Source: Prochlorococcus marinus XMU1405 (lineage in GTDB: Bacteria; Cyanobacteriota; Cyanobacteriia; PCC-6307; Cyanobiaceae). From it: a DNA stretch of 64,000 bases. The notes below the pieces were generated by a model. It worked only from the letters and a program-made list of their open reading frames with translations. It searched no databases and was not told where the DNA came from. Each line of letters begins with the position of its first letter. Position 1 is the first letter of the stretch. Positions 48,213 to 57,565 of the stretch are shown here, one piece after another. Location of the stretch: positions 186,001-250,000 of the forward strand of contig NZ_JAAORF010000002.1 in NCBI RefSeq assembly GCF_017696275.1, in the 5' to 3' direction. The position numbers and the translations under genes are program-made.

Positions 48213-48459
48213 ACTTACTTTGAAGCTTTTCAATAGCTGTTTGTTTATCGATACTAGGAACATCGCTTAAGCCGTTTGCGTCAAACCAAGGGGCGCTTGC
48301 CCAGTCAAACCCTTCACCAAAAGTGTTATCAGGTGAAGTTATGTACCAATGACAAGAAGTGTCTGGAACGTCGACCGCACATTTTGACCAATCATCTGAC
48401 CACTGAGGGACTTGTACCCAAAGCACCGAAGAAAGTAATAGAGAAAGCAAATTGATCAT
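48211..48459 (-). CDS. small exported protein, unknown, elevated G+C
   Basis: 82 residues. An N-terminal hydrophobic stretch (INLLSLLLSSVLWVQV) looks like a signal peptide, followed by a Trp/Asp-rich mature part with two Cys (WSKCAVDVPDTSCHWYITSP), possibly disulfide-linked, and a helical Lys-rich end. Within 48301-48420, 55 of 120 bases are G or C, far above the surrounding roughly 30 percent, so it may be a recent arrival or under unusual selection. It lies between the tandem repeats and a related hairpin next to pheT. Not recognised. Confidence 0.65.
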   Translation of the reverse strand: MINLLSLLLSSVLWVQVPQWSDDWSKCAVDVPDTSCHWYITSPDNTFGEGFDWASAPWFDANGLSDVPSIDKQTAIEKLQSK

Positions 48460-48497
48460 GCAATCTATAATACAACATTAATTAGATTTATAGGATT

Positions 48498-48560
48498 ATT
48501 ACTTATCTTATATAAGAATAATATTTAGACTCATTTAAAGTCTAACATAAGATTAGTAAT
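48498..48560. repeat. long nested inverted repeat related to the tandem hairpins
   Basis: Outer arms ATTACTTATCTTAT (48498-48511) and ATAAGATTAGTAAT (48547-48560) pair at 13 of 14 positions. Inside, TTAGACT (48525-48531) and AGTCTAA (48539-48545) form a second 7-bp stem with the same AGACT/AGTCT core as the elements at 47.6-48.0 kb. It begins 5 bases after the pheT stop on the minus strand and could end that transcript, or be a mobile small element. No T run follows. Confidence 0.65.
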
Positions 48561-48564
48561 ACAG

Positions 48565-51009
48565 CTAATTCCTCATTTTAGTTTTAAAACATTTTTCAAC
48601 ACTAGATATGATATTTGAATGTATTGATGTAATGTCAGAGTCCAGTAATGTTTTATCTTTATCTCTATAAGATAACCTAAATGTATAACTTATTTGATCA
48701 TCTCCAAATTTAGTATCTTCAAAAACATCAATTAAACTTACATCTTCTAAGAGATTTTTTCCTATCTTTCTTATCTGTGATGTTATTTCGCTAATTAAAA
48801 ATTTCTTACTGAAAACAAAATTTATATCCCTTTCCATTTTAGGAACAATTGGGTATTGCTTATATATTGGAACCCATTTATTTTTTCTTGTACTAGCTCC
48901 CAAAAGGTTAGAGACATTTATTTTAAATAAATATACTTTTTTTAACGACTTCTTTTCTAAAATTAGTTTGGGATGTATTTCACCAAAATAACCTACATCT
49001 TTCCCTTCAATAAATAATTTTGCTGTTCTTCCTGGATGAAGAAAATCAATTGAATAAGTAGGTTTATCCTCTATTTTTATATTCAAAGTTGATAAAGCCT
49101 CCTTTAACTTTCCCCTGGCCTGGTAATAATTAAGATCGTTATCCTTATTCGAATTTATCCATTTTCCAAATTTTCTATTTCCATAAATCGCACCGTTAAG
49201 GACTTCTTCTTGAATGAAATCAGTTTTCTTTTGAAAAACATTTCCAATTTCAAATATATAACAACTCGTTTGTCCTGCTTTTATATTACGATTTAAAATC
49301 TCCAAATGTTCTTCCCATATATTATCTCTTAAGCAACTAGTATCTAATAACAAAGGATTAGAAATCTTTATAAGTTTTTCATTATCTTCTGGAACAAGAG
49401 AGTAGCTTAGTACCTCGTTAAAACCATTTTCTGTGAAACCATTTTTTACTTTTCTCAATGCCAACTGTTCTGATGACAATTTTCCAGGCTTAATTGGATT
49501 AGGAAGGTTTAAGTCAAATCTGTCATACCCTATTAATCTCGCAATTTCTTCAATTAAATCTATTTCTCTTATTAAATCATTTGATCTATTGGGAATTACT
49601 GCTACATCCCAGCCATATTCTTTATTCTTTAATGTACAACCTATGAGTGTTAATTTATCAACTATTTCATTATCAGATAAATTTCTTTTTTCAAATTGAT
49701 CGTTAATTATTATTGGACCAAGAATTTTATGTATTCGATTTCTCCTTAGTTTAATTAATACATCCTCATTTTCTTCTAAATTTGAAGTATTGATGATTGG
49801 TGAGTTAATAGAAAAATATTCTTCTAAAAGATTAATTGCCCTTGTTACTGCACTTATTGTATTTTTTGATGAAATCCCTTTTTCATACCTGCTGCTAGAT
49901 TCTGTTCTTATGCCAACCGCCTTGGAAGATTTTCTTATAGTAACTGGATTAAAAACAGCGCCTTCAAGGTAAATAGATGCGGTAGTATTACTTACAGAAG
50001 TCTCTAAACCTCCTATTACGCCTGCAATAGCTACCGGTTTATCACAACAAGTAATAACTGTGATATTGTCATTTAAGACATATTCTTTACCATCTAAGCA
50101 AATAAGGCTTTCGTTATCCTTGCCTTTTCTTACAGAGAAATCTTCTGGAGAAACTTCCTTACCAATTAAGTTTGAAAGTTTATCTTTATCAAACGCATGC
50201 AAAGGTTGACCTTGTTCTAAAAGAATATAATTTGTCAAATCAACTAGAAGATTAATAGATTTTATACCTGATTTTTCTATACGGTCTTTAAGCCAATTTG
50301 GCGATAATTTCTCTCCATTTACTCCATCAACGCAGCTTATTGTATAAATGCAATTAGATTCTATAGCCTCTGGACAAAGTTTAATTGCCTTAAGTAAATG
50401 AATATTGTATTTATGATTTATTTCTGGAAAATTTAAGGTGGATTCTAAAAGGGCAGAAATTTCACGGGCTATACCTACAACAGACATTCCATCAGGTCTA
50501 TTAGCCGTAATAGCTAAATCATATATAAAATCATTTAACTGAAGCAAGTCGGACGCTGGAGTGCCCAATTCATGTTTTAGAGCCAAATCATCATCAATGA
50601 TCTCTATCCCTTCGCTAGAGGCCTCTAAACCCAGTTCCTGCAGTGAACATATCATTCCTTCACTCATGACACCTCTAATTTCACTTCTTTTAATAGTTAA
50701 ATCAACTGCATTTAATGTTGCGCCGACAGTAGCAACATAAACATAAATATTCGGTTTAATATTGCGTGCACCACAGATAATTTGTAAATTCTTCGAATTA
50801 CCAATATCGACCTGGCAAATTGAAAGTTTGTCAGATCCTTCTTGTTTTAAAACAGATAATACCTTACCTAAAACAACACCATTTACATTTTTTGAACAAT
50901 CTTCTAATGATTCAACCTCAAATCCACCAATAGACAATTTCTCAGAAAGATCTTCAGGAGTAGAAGTAATTTCTACTAAATTTTTCAACCAATTTTGAGA
51001 AACTTTCAT
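48565..51009 (-). CDS. pheT: phenylalanyl-tRNA synthetase beta subunit
   Basis: Beta chain of the alpha2-beta2 synthetase. 814 residues (E. coli 795). N-terminal tRNA-binding EMAP-like domain (GVVLGKVLSVLKQEGSDKLSICQVDIG near 45-70; GVMSEGMICSLQELGLE), B3/B4 editing domain (NLLVDLTNYILLEQGQPLHAFDKDK near 258), B5 domain, class II-like core, and the C-terminal ferredoxin-fold anticodon domain (YPIVPKMERDINFVF). The alpha subunit gene is not in the window. Divergent from rpmG. Confidence 0.96.
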   Translation of the reverse strand: MKVSQNWLKNLVEITSTPEDLSEKLSIGGFEVESLEDCSKNVNGVVLGKVLSVLKQEGSDKLSICQVDIGNSKNLQIICGARNIKPNIYVYVATVGATLNAVDLTIKRSEIRGVMSEGMICSLQELGLEASSEGIEIIDDDLALKHELGTPASDLLQLNDFIYDLAITANRPDGMSVVGIAREISALLESTLNFPEINHKYNIHLLKAIKLCPEAIESNCIYTISCVDGVNGEKLSPNWLKDRIEKSGIKSINLLVDLTNYILLEQGQPLHAFDKDKLSNLIGKEVSPEDFSVRKGKDNESLICLDGKEYVLNDNITVITCCDKPVAIAGVIGGLETSVSNTTASIYLEGAVFNPVTIRKSSKAVGIRTESSSRYEKGISSKNTISAVTRAINLLEEYFSINSPIINTSNLEENEDVLIKLRRNRIHKILGPIIINDQFEKRNLSDNEIVDKLTLIGCTLKNKEYGWDVAVIPNRSNDLIREIDLIEEIARLIGYDRFDLNLPNPIKPGKLSSEQLALRKVKNGFTENGFNEVLSYSLVPEDNEKLIKISNPLLLDTSCLRDNIWEEHLEILNRNIKAGQTSCYIFEIGNVFQKKTDFIQEEVLNGAIYGNRKFGKWINSNKDNDLNYYQARGKLKEALSTLNIKIEDKPTYSIDFLHPGRTAKLFIEGKDVGYFGEIHPKLILEKKSLKKVYLFKINVSNLLGASTRKNKWVPIYKQYPIVPKMERDINFVFSKKFLISEITSQIRKIGKNLLEDVSLIDVFEDTKFGDDQISYTFRLSYRDKDKTLLDSDITSIHSNIISSVEKCFKTKMRN

Positions 51010-51110
51010 ATATATTTTTTAATCAATGATGATAAAAGAAATGAGTATATCTTCAAAAAAGTTTGTTGAAGATGTACAATAGAAAATTATACAATAAAGT
51101 ATTAATTAAA

Positions 51111-51305
51111 ATGGCCAAAAAAGGTACAAGAGTTGTAGTTACCCTGGAATGTACTGAAGCTAGGACAAGCACAGATCCTAAGAGATCAAATGGTGTCTCA
51201 AGATATACTACTGAGAAGAATCGTAGAAATACAACCGAAAGATTAGAACTAAAAAAGTTTAATCCTCATTTAAACAGAATGACAATTCACAAAGAAATTA
51301 AGTAA
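51111..51305 (+). CDS. rpmG: 50S ribosomal protein L33
   Basis: 64 residues from ATG 51111: [19 protein letters not shown], with later [23 protein letters not shown]. Of the two CxxC pairs seen in zinc-binding L33, only one Cys remains, so this is the zinc-free form. An upstream in-frame ATG (51063) is not used in the family. rpsR follows after 17 bases, the gene pair found throughout cyanobacteria and plastids. Confidence 0.96.
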   Translation: MAKKGTRVVVTLECTEARTSTDPKRSNGVSRYTTEKNRRNTTERLELKKFNPHLNRMTIHKEIK

Positions 51306-51322
51306 TCAAATCAAATTAAATC

Positions 51323-51544
51323 ATGCCTAATTCAATTTTTAAAAAACAATTATCACCTATCAAACCAGGTGATCCTATTGACTATAAGGATGTAGAACTA
51401 CTAAAAAAATTCATAACTGAGAGGGGCAAAATCCTACCAAGAAGAATGACAGGTTTAACCTCTAAGCAACAAAGAGATCTCACATTAGCTGTAAAGAGAG
51501 CCAGAATTGTAGCTCTTTTACCCTTCGTAAATCCTGAAGGATAA
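51323..51544 (+). CDS. rpsR: 30S ribosomal protein S18
   Basis: 73 residues, normal length. The family core is present: [51 protein letters not shown]. Basic RNA-binding helices are evident. It follows rpmG on the same transcript, and the RNB nuclease gene starts 45 bases later. Confidence 0.97.
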   Translation: MPNSIFKKQLSPIKPGDPIDYKDVELLKKFITERGKILPRRMTGLTSKQQRDLTLAVKRARIVALLPFVNPEG

Positions 51545-51589
51545 TTTCATATTGAATATAGTTGGAACTATAATTAATATTTCAAATAT

Positions 51590-52774
51590 TTGAAAGATTT
51601 AACTAATTTAAAAACATATATTATTGACTCTGATGATCCACATGAGGTTGATGACGCTATTTCATTAGAAATAAAAGAAGGAAATAAAAAAAATTTATGG
51701 ATACATATTAGTAATCCATGCAAACTCTTTTTGCATGACTCTAATGTTGATTTAAATGCAAGAAAGAGAAATAGCAGTTTATATTTAATTGATCAATATG
51801 TACCAATGCTCCCTAAGGATATTCTAGAAAAGGCAAATCTAGCTCAAAATAAAGTTTCAGAAACTATTAGTGCAGCAATAGAATTCAATGACGATGGATC
51901 AATAAATAAATATGAAATATCAGAAGCAATAATAAAACCAAAATATCAATTAACATATGAAGATGCAAATGAAATATTAGAAATAGAACCCAAAGAAGAA
52001 ATAGAATTAATTGAGATTAAAAATTTATTAGAAAAAAGTATTACATTCAGAAAGAAACAAGGAGCAATTATTTTTGAAAGTCCTAATAGTAAAATTAATT
52101 TATATGAGGATAAGATTATACTAACTAAATTAGAGAAAACAATATCACAAATTATAGTTGCAGAATCAATGATATTAATGGGTTATGTAACAAGTTTATT
52201 TATAGATAAATATGATTTAACGGCTCCATTTAGGATTCAAAAAATAAACTGCAATCCATCTGAAATACTTAATAGATATAATGATAGTGATATTAAATAT
52301 ATAATATTAAAACAATATATGGGAAGAAGTTACATAACTACTAAGCCAGGAATGCATGAATCATTAGGTCTTAAAATGTATTTACAATGTACATCACCAT
52401 TGAGAAGATATCTTGATTTAATTATACAAAGGCAAGTCTATAACAAAATTAATAATTACGAAGTTCTAAGTAAAGATTCAGTCTCTAAGATTATTGATTA
52501 TTCAAAAAATAGACAATCAGAGAATAATAATATATATAAAAATGATAAATTTAAGTATTTAACATTATTTTTTAAGAATGAAAAAAAAGCTTTTTATAAA
52601 ATAATATTCGTTAAGTGGATTAATCATAAAAAAAATATTGCATTGGTTTATTTTCCAGATTATTCACTAGAAATACTTATTACTCTTTTTGTATCAATAG
52701 AAATATATAGTAATAAAATATATAAAGTTAAATATATTATAAATGATAGTAATCTTTTAGAATTTATTTATTAA
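51590..52774 (+). CDS. RNase II/R family (RNB) exoribonuclease, short form
   Basis: 394 residues containing only the RNB catalytic domain. Near the N-terminus IDSDDPHEVDDAISLE supplies the acidic metal-binding cluster; ATISAA-like ISAAIEF, YQLTYEDANEIL, and the late catalytic pattern LQCTSPLRRYLDLIIQRQ near residue 265 (with the RNB Arg) are visible. The usual cold-shock and S1 RNA-binding domains are missing or very degenerate; only about 90 residues follow the core. Start is TTG at 51590, directly before the conserved part. It follows rpmG-rpsR and may process or degrade RNA without its own S1 clamp. Confidence 0.85.
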   Translation: MKDLTNLKTYIIDSDDPHEVDDAISLEIKEGNKKNLWIHISNPCKLFLHDSNVDLNARKRNSSLYLIDQYVPMLPKDILEKANLAQNKVSETISAAIEFNDDGSINKYEISEAIIKPKYQLTYEDANEILEIEPKEEIELIEIKNLLEKSITFRKKQGAIIFESPNSKINLYEDKIILTKLEKTISQIIVAESMILMGYVTSLFIDKYDLTAPFRIQKINCNPSEILNRYNDSDIKYIILKQYMGRSYITTKPGMHESLGLKMYLQCTSPLRRYLDLIIQRQVYNKINNYEVLSKDSVSKIIDYSKNRQSENNNIYKNDKFKYLTLFFKNEKKAFYKIIFVKWINHKKNIALVYFPDYSLEILITLFVSIEIYSNKIYKVKYIINDSNLLEFIY

Positions 52775-52842
52775 TAAGATAATAAATATAATGAGTTGTA
52801 ATTAGTTTAAAAAATATCTGTTAGTATTAATAAAAAAGCTTT

Positions 52843-54387
52843 ATGACTTTTGTCATTACTACACCTTTATACTATGTTAATGACAAACCTCATTTAGGAA
52901 GTGTATATACAACAATAATTTGTGACTCAATAGCTAGGTATAAAAGACTTGCAGGTGAAGATGTTATTTTCATCACTGGTGTTGATGAACATGGTTTAAA
53001 AATACAACGAACAGCTAATGAAAAGGGTATTGAACCAAAATCACATTGTGATGAAATCTCAAAAGTCTTTAATAATAATTGGAAAGATTGGAATATATCC
53101 TTTGACAAATTTATAAGAACAAGCTCAAAAAATCATGAATTTGTTGTTAATGAATTTTATGAAAGAGTAAAAGCATCAGATGATATCTATATGGGAGTTC
53201 AAAAAGGTTGGTATTGTGTAGGTTGTGAAGAATTTAAAGATAATCCAGAAAACTCATCAACATACAAGTGTCCAATACATCAAAAAAATCTAGAATGGAA
53301 AAATGAAGAGAACCTCTTTTTTAGGCTTTCAAAATATCAAAAAGAAATCGAGAAAATAGTCAACGAACCTTCTTTTATAGAGCCAATAGAAAGAAAGAAT
53401 GAAATTATTAATTTTGTTTCTAGAGGTTTAAAGGATTTTTCAATTTCAAGAACAAATGTTACATGGGGAATTCCAGTCCCTGGTTACGATAACCATACCT
53501 TTTATGTGTGGTTTGATGCTTTACTAGGATATGTAAGTGCCATTAGTTCTGATGCGACAGAACATTCATTAGAAAAATCAATTAATGGAGGATGGCCAGC
53601 TGATGTTCATTTAATTGGTAAAGATATTCTGAGATTCCATGCTGTATATTGGCCTGCAATGCTCATTTCAGCCAAAATGAAAGTTCCTAAAAAGGTTTTT
53701 GGGCACGGATTTCTTACAAGAGAAGGGCAAAAAATGGGTAAAAGCTTAGGAAATGTACTCGACCCTAATTTATTGCTTACAAAATATGGAAATGATCCTG
53801 TAAGGTGGTACCTCATTAAAGACATATCACTAGGAAATGATGGAGATTTTCAAGATAAAAGATTTGTTGACATCATCAATAATGACTTAGCTAATACAAT
53901 TGGTAATTTATTAAATAGAACATCATCTATGTCTAGAAAATGGTTTGATAATAAAGTGCCAAATAATGAAAAAATTTTAAGTGAAAATAAATTAGAGAAT
54001 TTTGCCAAAATTGCAGTTGAAAACTATATTTATAACTTTGATAACTACAAATTAGATTTAGCAGCTAATGAAGTACTTAGCCTAGCAATTAATACAAATT
54101 TGTATTTGAATGATAATCAGCCATGGCTGCTAATAAAAGAGAAAGATAATCTACTTCTTGTTAAAGAAATTATTTATAACGTTTTAGAAAGTACCCGAAT
54201 AATAGGATTATTATTACTACCTTTATTGCCCGAATTATCTACAAAAATTAATGAACAACTTGGCTCTATATACAGAGAGGAAATTCCTTGGAAAAAACAA
54301 TTAATTTGGGGATTATTAGTTAGCAACTCGAGTCTTCCTAAACCCACTCCAATCATAAATAAACTTGAGTATGAGCAAAAATTATAG
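52843..54387 (+). CDS. metG: methionyl-tRNA synthetase
   Basis: Class I synthetase charging tRNA-Met. 514 residues, the short bacterial type without the C-terminal dimer domain (E. coli 677). HIGH-type motif VNDKPHLGSVYTTI near residue 10, FITGVDEHGLKIQ, one Cys-x2-Cys knuckle (CVGCEEF...CPIH), FHAVYWPAML, and the KMSKS motif QKMGKSLGN near 295. Its end overlaps lptC by 17 bases. Confidence 0.96.
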   Translation: MTFVITTPLYYVNDKPHLGSVYTTIICDSIARYKRLAGEDVIFITGVDEHGLKIQRTANEKGIEPKSHCDEISKVFNNNWKDWNISFDKFIRTSSKNHEFVVNEFYERVKASDDIYMGVQKGWYCVGCEEFKDNPENSSTYKCPIHQKNLEWKNEENLFFRLSKYQKEIEKIVNEPSFIEPIERKNEIINFVSRGLKDFSISRTNVTWGIPVPGYDNHTFYVWFDALLGYVSAISSDATEHSLEKSINGGWPADVHLIGKDILRFHAVYWPAMLISAKMKVPKKVFGHGFLTREGQKMGKSLGNVLDPNLLLTKYGNDPVRWYLIKDISLGNDGDFQDKRFVDIINNDLANTIGNLLNRTSSMSRKWFDNKVPNNEKILSENKLENFAKIAVENYIYNFDNYKLDLAANEVLSLAINTNLYLNDNQPWLLIKEKDNLLLVKEIIYNVLESTRIIGLLLLPLLPELSTKINEQLGSIYREEIPWKKQLIWGLLVSNSSLPKPTPIINKLEYEQKL

Positions 54388-54994
54388 ATTAATAATTTTT
54401 CTTCCATTATTTATGCTTGGTTGCGCCCCAAATATAATTGATGAAAATAAAGTTATACAAAAAATAGACAGTTTAGATATGACTATTTTCTCTAAAAGTG
54501 GAGATAAAATATATTCTATTATCAGTCCAAATTCAAGTTATGACAATATTGAATTAAAATTCGAATTAAAAAAACCTATTATTAATATACTTAATGGGAA
54601 AGAAACTAAATATATTATTAGTTCAGAAGAATCAACATTATCAGACAACAATAAACTCTTGAAATTGAAAGGGAATGTTAAATTAAAAACTTTAAAAAAG
54701 AATGAGGATATTTTAAATGCTGATAATTTTATTTGGAATATAGAAAATACTGACTATCTATTAGAGGGAAATATAAGATTTGAAAATCAAAATATCATCT
54801 TAAATTCAGGAAAAGCCATATTGAGTTCAGATAACATAATTGAATTTTTCAATCCAGTAAAATACATAATTAAAGATGAAAATAAAGAAAATAAATATGA
54901 AATAAACTCAGAAAATGCTTTCTATAATTTAAATACTGAATCAGTAAGCTTTGAAGCAAAAGATAAAAGAGTTAAATCAATAATATATTTTTAA
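54371..54994 (+). CDS. lptC: LptC/YrbK-like LPS export protein, putative lipoprotein
   Basis: From ATG 54371 the protein has about 207 residues. A hydrophobic N-terminus ends in a lipobox-like FMLGC, suggesting lipidation at Cys instead of the transmembrane anchor of E. coli LptC. The remainder is beta-rich with the pattern expected of the LptA/LptC jelly roll (LKLKGNVKLKTLKKNEDI, YLLEGNIRFENQNIILNSGKA). It would help carry lipopolysaccharide to the outer membrane. It overlaps metG by 17 bases and converges on the CCB gene. Confidence 0.75.
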   Translation: MSKNYRLIIFLPLFMLGCAPNIIDENKVIQKIDSLDMTIFSKSGDKIYSIISPNSSYDNIELKFELKKPIINILNGKETKYIISSEESTLSDNNKLLKLKGNVKLKTLKKNEDILNADNFIWNIENTDYLLEGNIRFENQNIILNSGKAILSSDNIIEFFNPVKYIIKDENKENKYEINSENAFYNLNTESVSFEAKDKRVKSIIYF

Positions 54995-55617
54995 ATTTTA
55001 TTTTTTGAAAAAATATTATTAATTTTTTTGGACCAGTTATTAATCCATTTTTCATCAGACTTCGTAAAACACTTAGCACTCCAGCCTCCAATCAATATGA
55101 AAGCCTTATTATTTATAGGTACAACTAAAATAGATGGAATTTCAGCACAAAAATTATAAAATTCATCTCTTCCAGGATAAAATTTAGTGTTTGCCAATGA
55201 TATTAACTTCATATCTTTAATAGATCTCAGACAAGTTTCCCCAGGTTTAAAATCATTACTTGAAGTGATACCCCTCCTCAATATATTAACGCCATCATTG
55301 TGGATTAATATTGCTGCTGCTGCTGTAGAAGTTAATATCGCTTCAGAACCCCATGCAAGTTCATCAATAACTTCATCCGGCATGTTTCTATCGAAGAGAA
55401 AGTTATTTTCTCCTTTTAAGACAGCTTTCTCACCAGCCATTGGTTGGAATTGTTTAAATAAAAAACCTATCAAAATAACAATTAACGAAGCTATTGCAGC
55501 TAACACTTGTGCTCTTTCAAGCTCAGGAGTGATTGTTTCTATTGAAATGAAATTTGCTATCTGAAAAATAAAGAGTATTAGACCGACTGATATTAATGAT
55601 TTCCCATTGAATCCCAT
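54991..55617 (-). CDS. cofactor assembly of complex C protein, CCB2/CCB4-like (DUF2930)
   Basis: 208 residues with two N-terminal membrane segments (about 8-28, 38-58). The soluble part has LAWGSEAILTSTAAAAILIH near 88, the RRGI and KFYPGRDEFYNFC segments, and a hydrophobic VVPINNKAFILIGGWSAKCFTKSDEKWI end. This matches the CCB2/CCB4 family, which in algae and plants is needed to attach haem c_i covalently to cytochrome b6 of the b6f complex. Convergent with lptC (4-base overlap). Confidence 0.8.
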   Translation of the reverse strand: MGFNGKSLISVGLILFIFQIANFISIETITPELERAQVLAAIASLIVILIGFLFKQFQPMAGEKAVLKGENNFLFDRNMPDEVIDELAWGSEAILTSTAAAAILIHNDGVNILRRGITSSNDFKPGETCLRSIKDMKLISLANTKFYPGRDEFYNFCAEIPSILVVPINNKAFILIGGWSAKCFTKSDEKWINNWSKKINNIFSKNKI

Positions 55618-55728
55618 ATTTTAAATATGTTATTTCTATTTAAATTATGCAAATATTATATTATTTAGTACATTTAAAATTACTCAATCATATTGTTTTT
55701 AATATATAATTAACCAAAACCTTTCAAA

Positions 55729-56040
55729 ATGAACCTAAACATCAATAAATATATTCTTTCCCTTATCTTTACTGGATTTATTCTTATTCTTATACCTTCG
55801 ACTACATACGCAAATGAAATTAATAGTATAAATAAATATTTTGGTATTACTCAACAGAAGACTGTTATAAATTACGAAAAAAGTCAGCCCTCATCTATCG
55901 ACAACCCTGTAGTGGATCCAAACTTTAACACTATGAGATCAAAAGATACCGAGAGTTCAACTGCTACTTATATAGTTATAGGTTTGTTAATTGCTGCCAC
56001 AATTATTCCTTTAGCAACATGGTGGTATTTCTCTAAATAA
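55729..56040 (+). CDS. small membrane-associated protein, unknown
   Basis: 103 residues: a signal-peptide-like N-terminus (KYILSLIFTGFILILIPSTTYA) with a probable cleavage after Ala, a polar Asn/Ser-rich middle, and a C-terminal membrane segment (TYIVIGLLIAATIIPLATWWYF). It would be exposed in the lumen or periplasm and anchored at its end. The cobU gene starts 10 bases downstream, so the two are likely cotranscribed. I do not recognise the family. Confidence 0.65.
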   Translation: MNLNINKYILSLIFTGFILILIPSTTYANEINSINKYFGITQQKTVINYEKSQPSSIDNPVVDPNFNTMRSKDTESSTATYIVIGLLIAATIIPLATWWYFSK

Positions 56041-56050
56041 TAGAGAATTT

Positions 56051-56611
56051 ATGGATGCCAAGGATTTAAATATTAGTGAAGATTCATCTTATATAGTTTT
56101 TATTACAGGGGGTACAAAGAGTGGCAAAAGTGAATTCGCGGAGCATCTTGCAAAGAAGGTGAAAAAATTATCATATGTTGCTTTATCTGAAAACAATTTG
56201 GATGATAAAGAATGGCAAGATAAAATTAATTTACATCGAAAAAGAAGGCCAAAAGATTGGAAATTAATAGAAACGACAGATTTATTAAATACACTAAGGA
56301 AAGAAGAAGGTCCATTATTAATAGATTCTATTGGCGGATTCGTTATGAAAAGTATTGGCAAGAAACAAAATGAATGGTCAACAAAAATGAATTCACTTAT
56401 AAGTCTCTTAATGAAAAGAAAAAGCGTAACAATTATTGTTGGAGAACAAGTAGGTTGGAGTTTGGTCTCTGAATATAAAATTGGTAATACATATATTGAA
56501 AGAATCGGCGAACTTCAAAAGAGAATAACCAAAATTTCAAAAGATAATTGGCTCGCTATAAATGGCAGAGCAATCAAAATAGATGAATTAAGTATTGAAA
56601 TACCTACTTAA
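56051..56611 (+). CDS. cobU: adenosylcobinamide kinase/guanylyltransferase CobU/CobP
   Basis: Phosphorylates adenosylcobinamide and adds GMP in the late cobalamin pathway. 186 residues (Salmonella CobU 181). P-loop FITGGTKSGKSEFAE near residue 18; HRKRRPKDWKLIET near 62, which carries the His and Arg-Pro motif; LLIDSIGGFV, and IVGEQVGWSLV near 132. Neighbouring trmL starts 2 bases after the stop. Complements cobN in this window. Confidence 0.92.
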   Translation: MDAKDLNISEDSSYIVFITGGTKSGKSEFAEHLAKKVKKLSYVALSENNLDDKEWQDKINLHRKRRPKDWKLIETTDLLNTLRKEEGPLLIDSIGGFVMKSIGKKQNEWSTKMNSLISLLMKRKSVTIIVGEQVGWSLVSEYKIGNTYIERIGELQKRITKISKDNWLAINGRAIKIDELSIEIPT

Positions 56612-56613
56612 AA

Positions 56614-57096
56614 TTGGAAGTCGCTCTTTTTGAACCTAGAATCCCACAAAATACTGGTAATATTGCCAGATCATGCGCTGCATTTAATATACCTTTAAAT
56701 CTTATAGAGCCCTTGGGTTTTAAGCTAGAAGATAAATATTTAAAAAGAGCAGGATTAGACTATTGGCCTATAGTTACTGTTAATCAGTATGAGAATTTTG
56801 AAAAATTTTTAGCGTCAAAATCAACAAAAAGAATAATTTCTTTTAGTAAAAAAAATGGATTATATTTGAAGGATTTTAAATTTAAGCAAGATGATATTTT
56901 GCTATTTGGGAGAGAGGATTCAGGATTACCCGATTCCATTATTGATAAAAGCGACTTTTTAATATCAATATTTATGCCGAATATACAGACTGGAAACAAT
57001 GAACAAAAAGGTGTTAGAAGTCTAAATCTTTCTGTAGCTTGCGGAATTGCTATATATGAGGCCCACAAACAAATAAATATTCAAAATGGTAATTAA
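56614..57096 (+). CDS. trmL: tRNA (cytidine/uridine-34-2'-O)-methyltransferase TrmL
   Basis: SPOUT-class methyltransferase modifying the wobble ribose of leucine tRNAs. 160 residues (E. coli 157). Motif 1 PRIPQNTGNIARSCAAFNI near 8-26, motif 2 DDILLFGREDSGLPD near 91-105, motif 3 VRSLNLSVACGIAIYEA near 134-150. Start is TTG at 56614, two bases after the cobU stop. tRNA-Met lies 28 bases downstream on the same strand. Confidence 0.94.
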   Translation: MEVALFEPRIPQNTGNIARSCAAFNIPLNLIEPLGFKLEDKYLKRAGLDYWPIVTVNQYENFEKFLASKSTKRIISFSKKNGLYLKDFKFKQDDILLFGREDSGLPDSIIDKSDFLISIFMPNIQTGNNEQKGVRSLNLSVACGIAIYEAHKQINIQNGN

Positions 57097-57125
57097 GTAC
57101 AATCAATGCCTTACAATATTCCCAT

Positions 57126-57199
<74 letters not shown>

Positions 57200-57266
57200 T
57201 TTTCAATACTTTTCAATTGAAGAACATAGGTGAGATTTCAATTTAATTGAACTATTAAAGACAATA

Positions 57267-57554
57267 ATGTTTAATTCACTCGGCACAGTCTTAGATCCAA
57301 AAAAATCTAAAGCAAAATATCCAGAAGCAAGAGTTATAGTTCTTGATGACAATTTTAATAGTTTTCAGCATGTCGCAAATTGTCTTCTAACAATAATCCC
57401 AAGCATGAATGAACAAAGGGCGTGGGATCTAACCATCAAAGTTGACAAGACAGGATCCGCAGAGGTGTGGAGAGGTAATCTTGAACAGGCAGAGCTATAT
57501 CATGAGCAACTATTCAGCAAAGGATTAACCATGGCTCCAATTGAGAAAACATAA
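57267..57554 (+). CDS. clpS: ClpS adaptor for Clp protease
   Basis: Delivers N-end-rule substrates to ClpAP/ClpCP. 95 residues with the ClpS core: YPEARVIVLDDNFNSFQHVANCLLTIIP near 18-45 (with the hydrophobic pocket Asp/Asn) and TGSAEVWRGNLEQAELYHEQLFSKGLTMAPIE to the end. The Asn-containing DDNFN segment is the residue recognising N-terminal amines. Cyanobacteria often have two ClpS paralogues; which one this is cannot be decided. The DUF1651 gene follows after 11 bases. Confidence 0.93.
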   Translation: MFNSLGTVLDPKKSKAKYPEARVIVLDDNFNSFQHVANCLLTIIPSMNEQRAWDLTIKVDKTGSAEVWRGNLEQAELYHEQLFSKGLTMAPIEKT

Positions 57555-57565
57555 AATAAGTAAGA

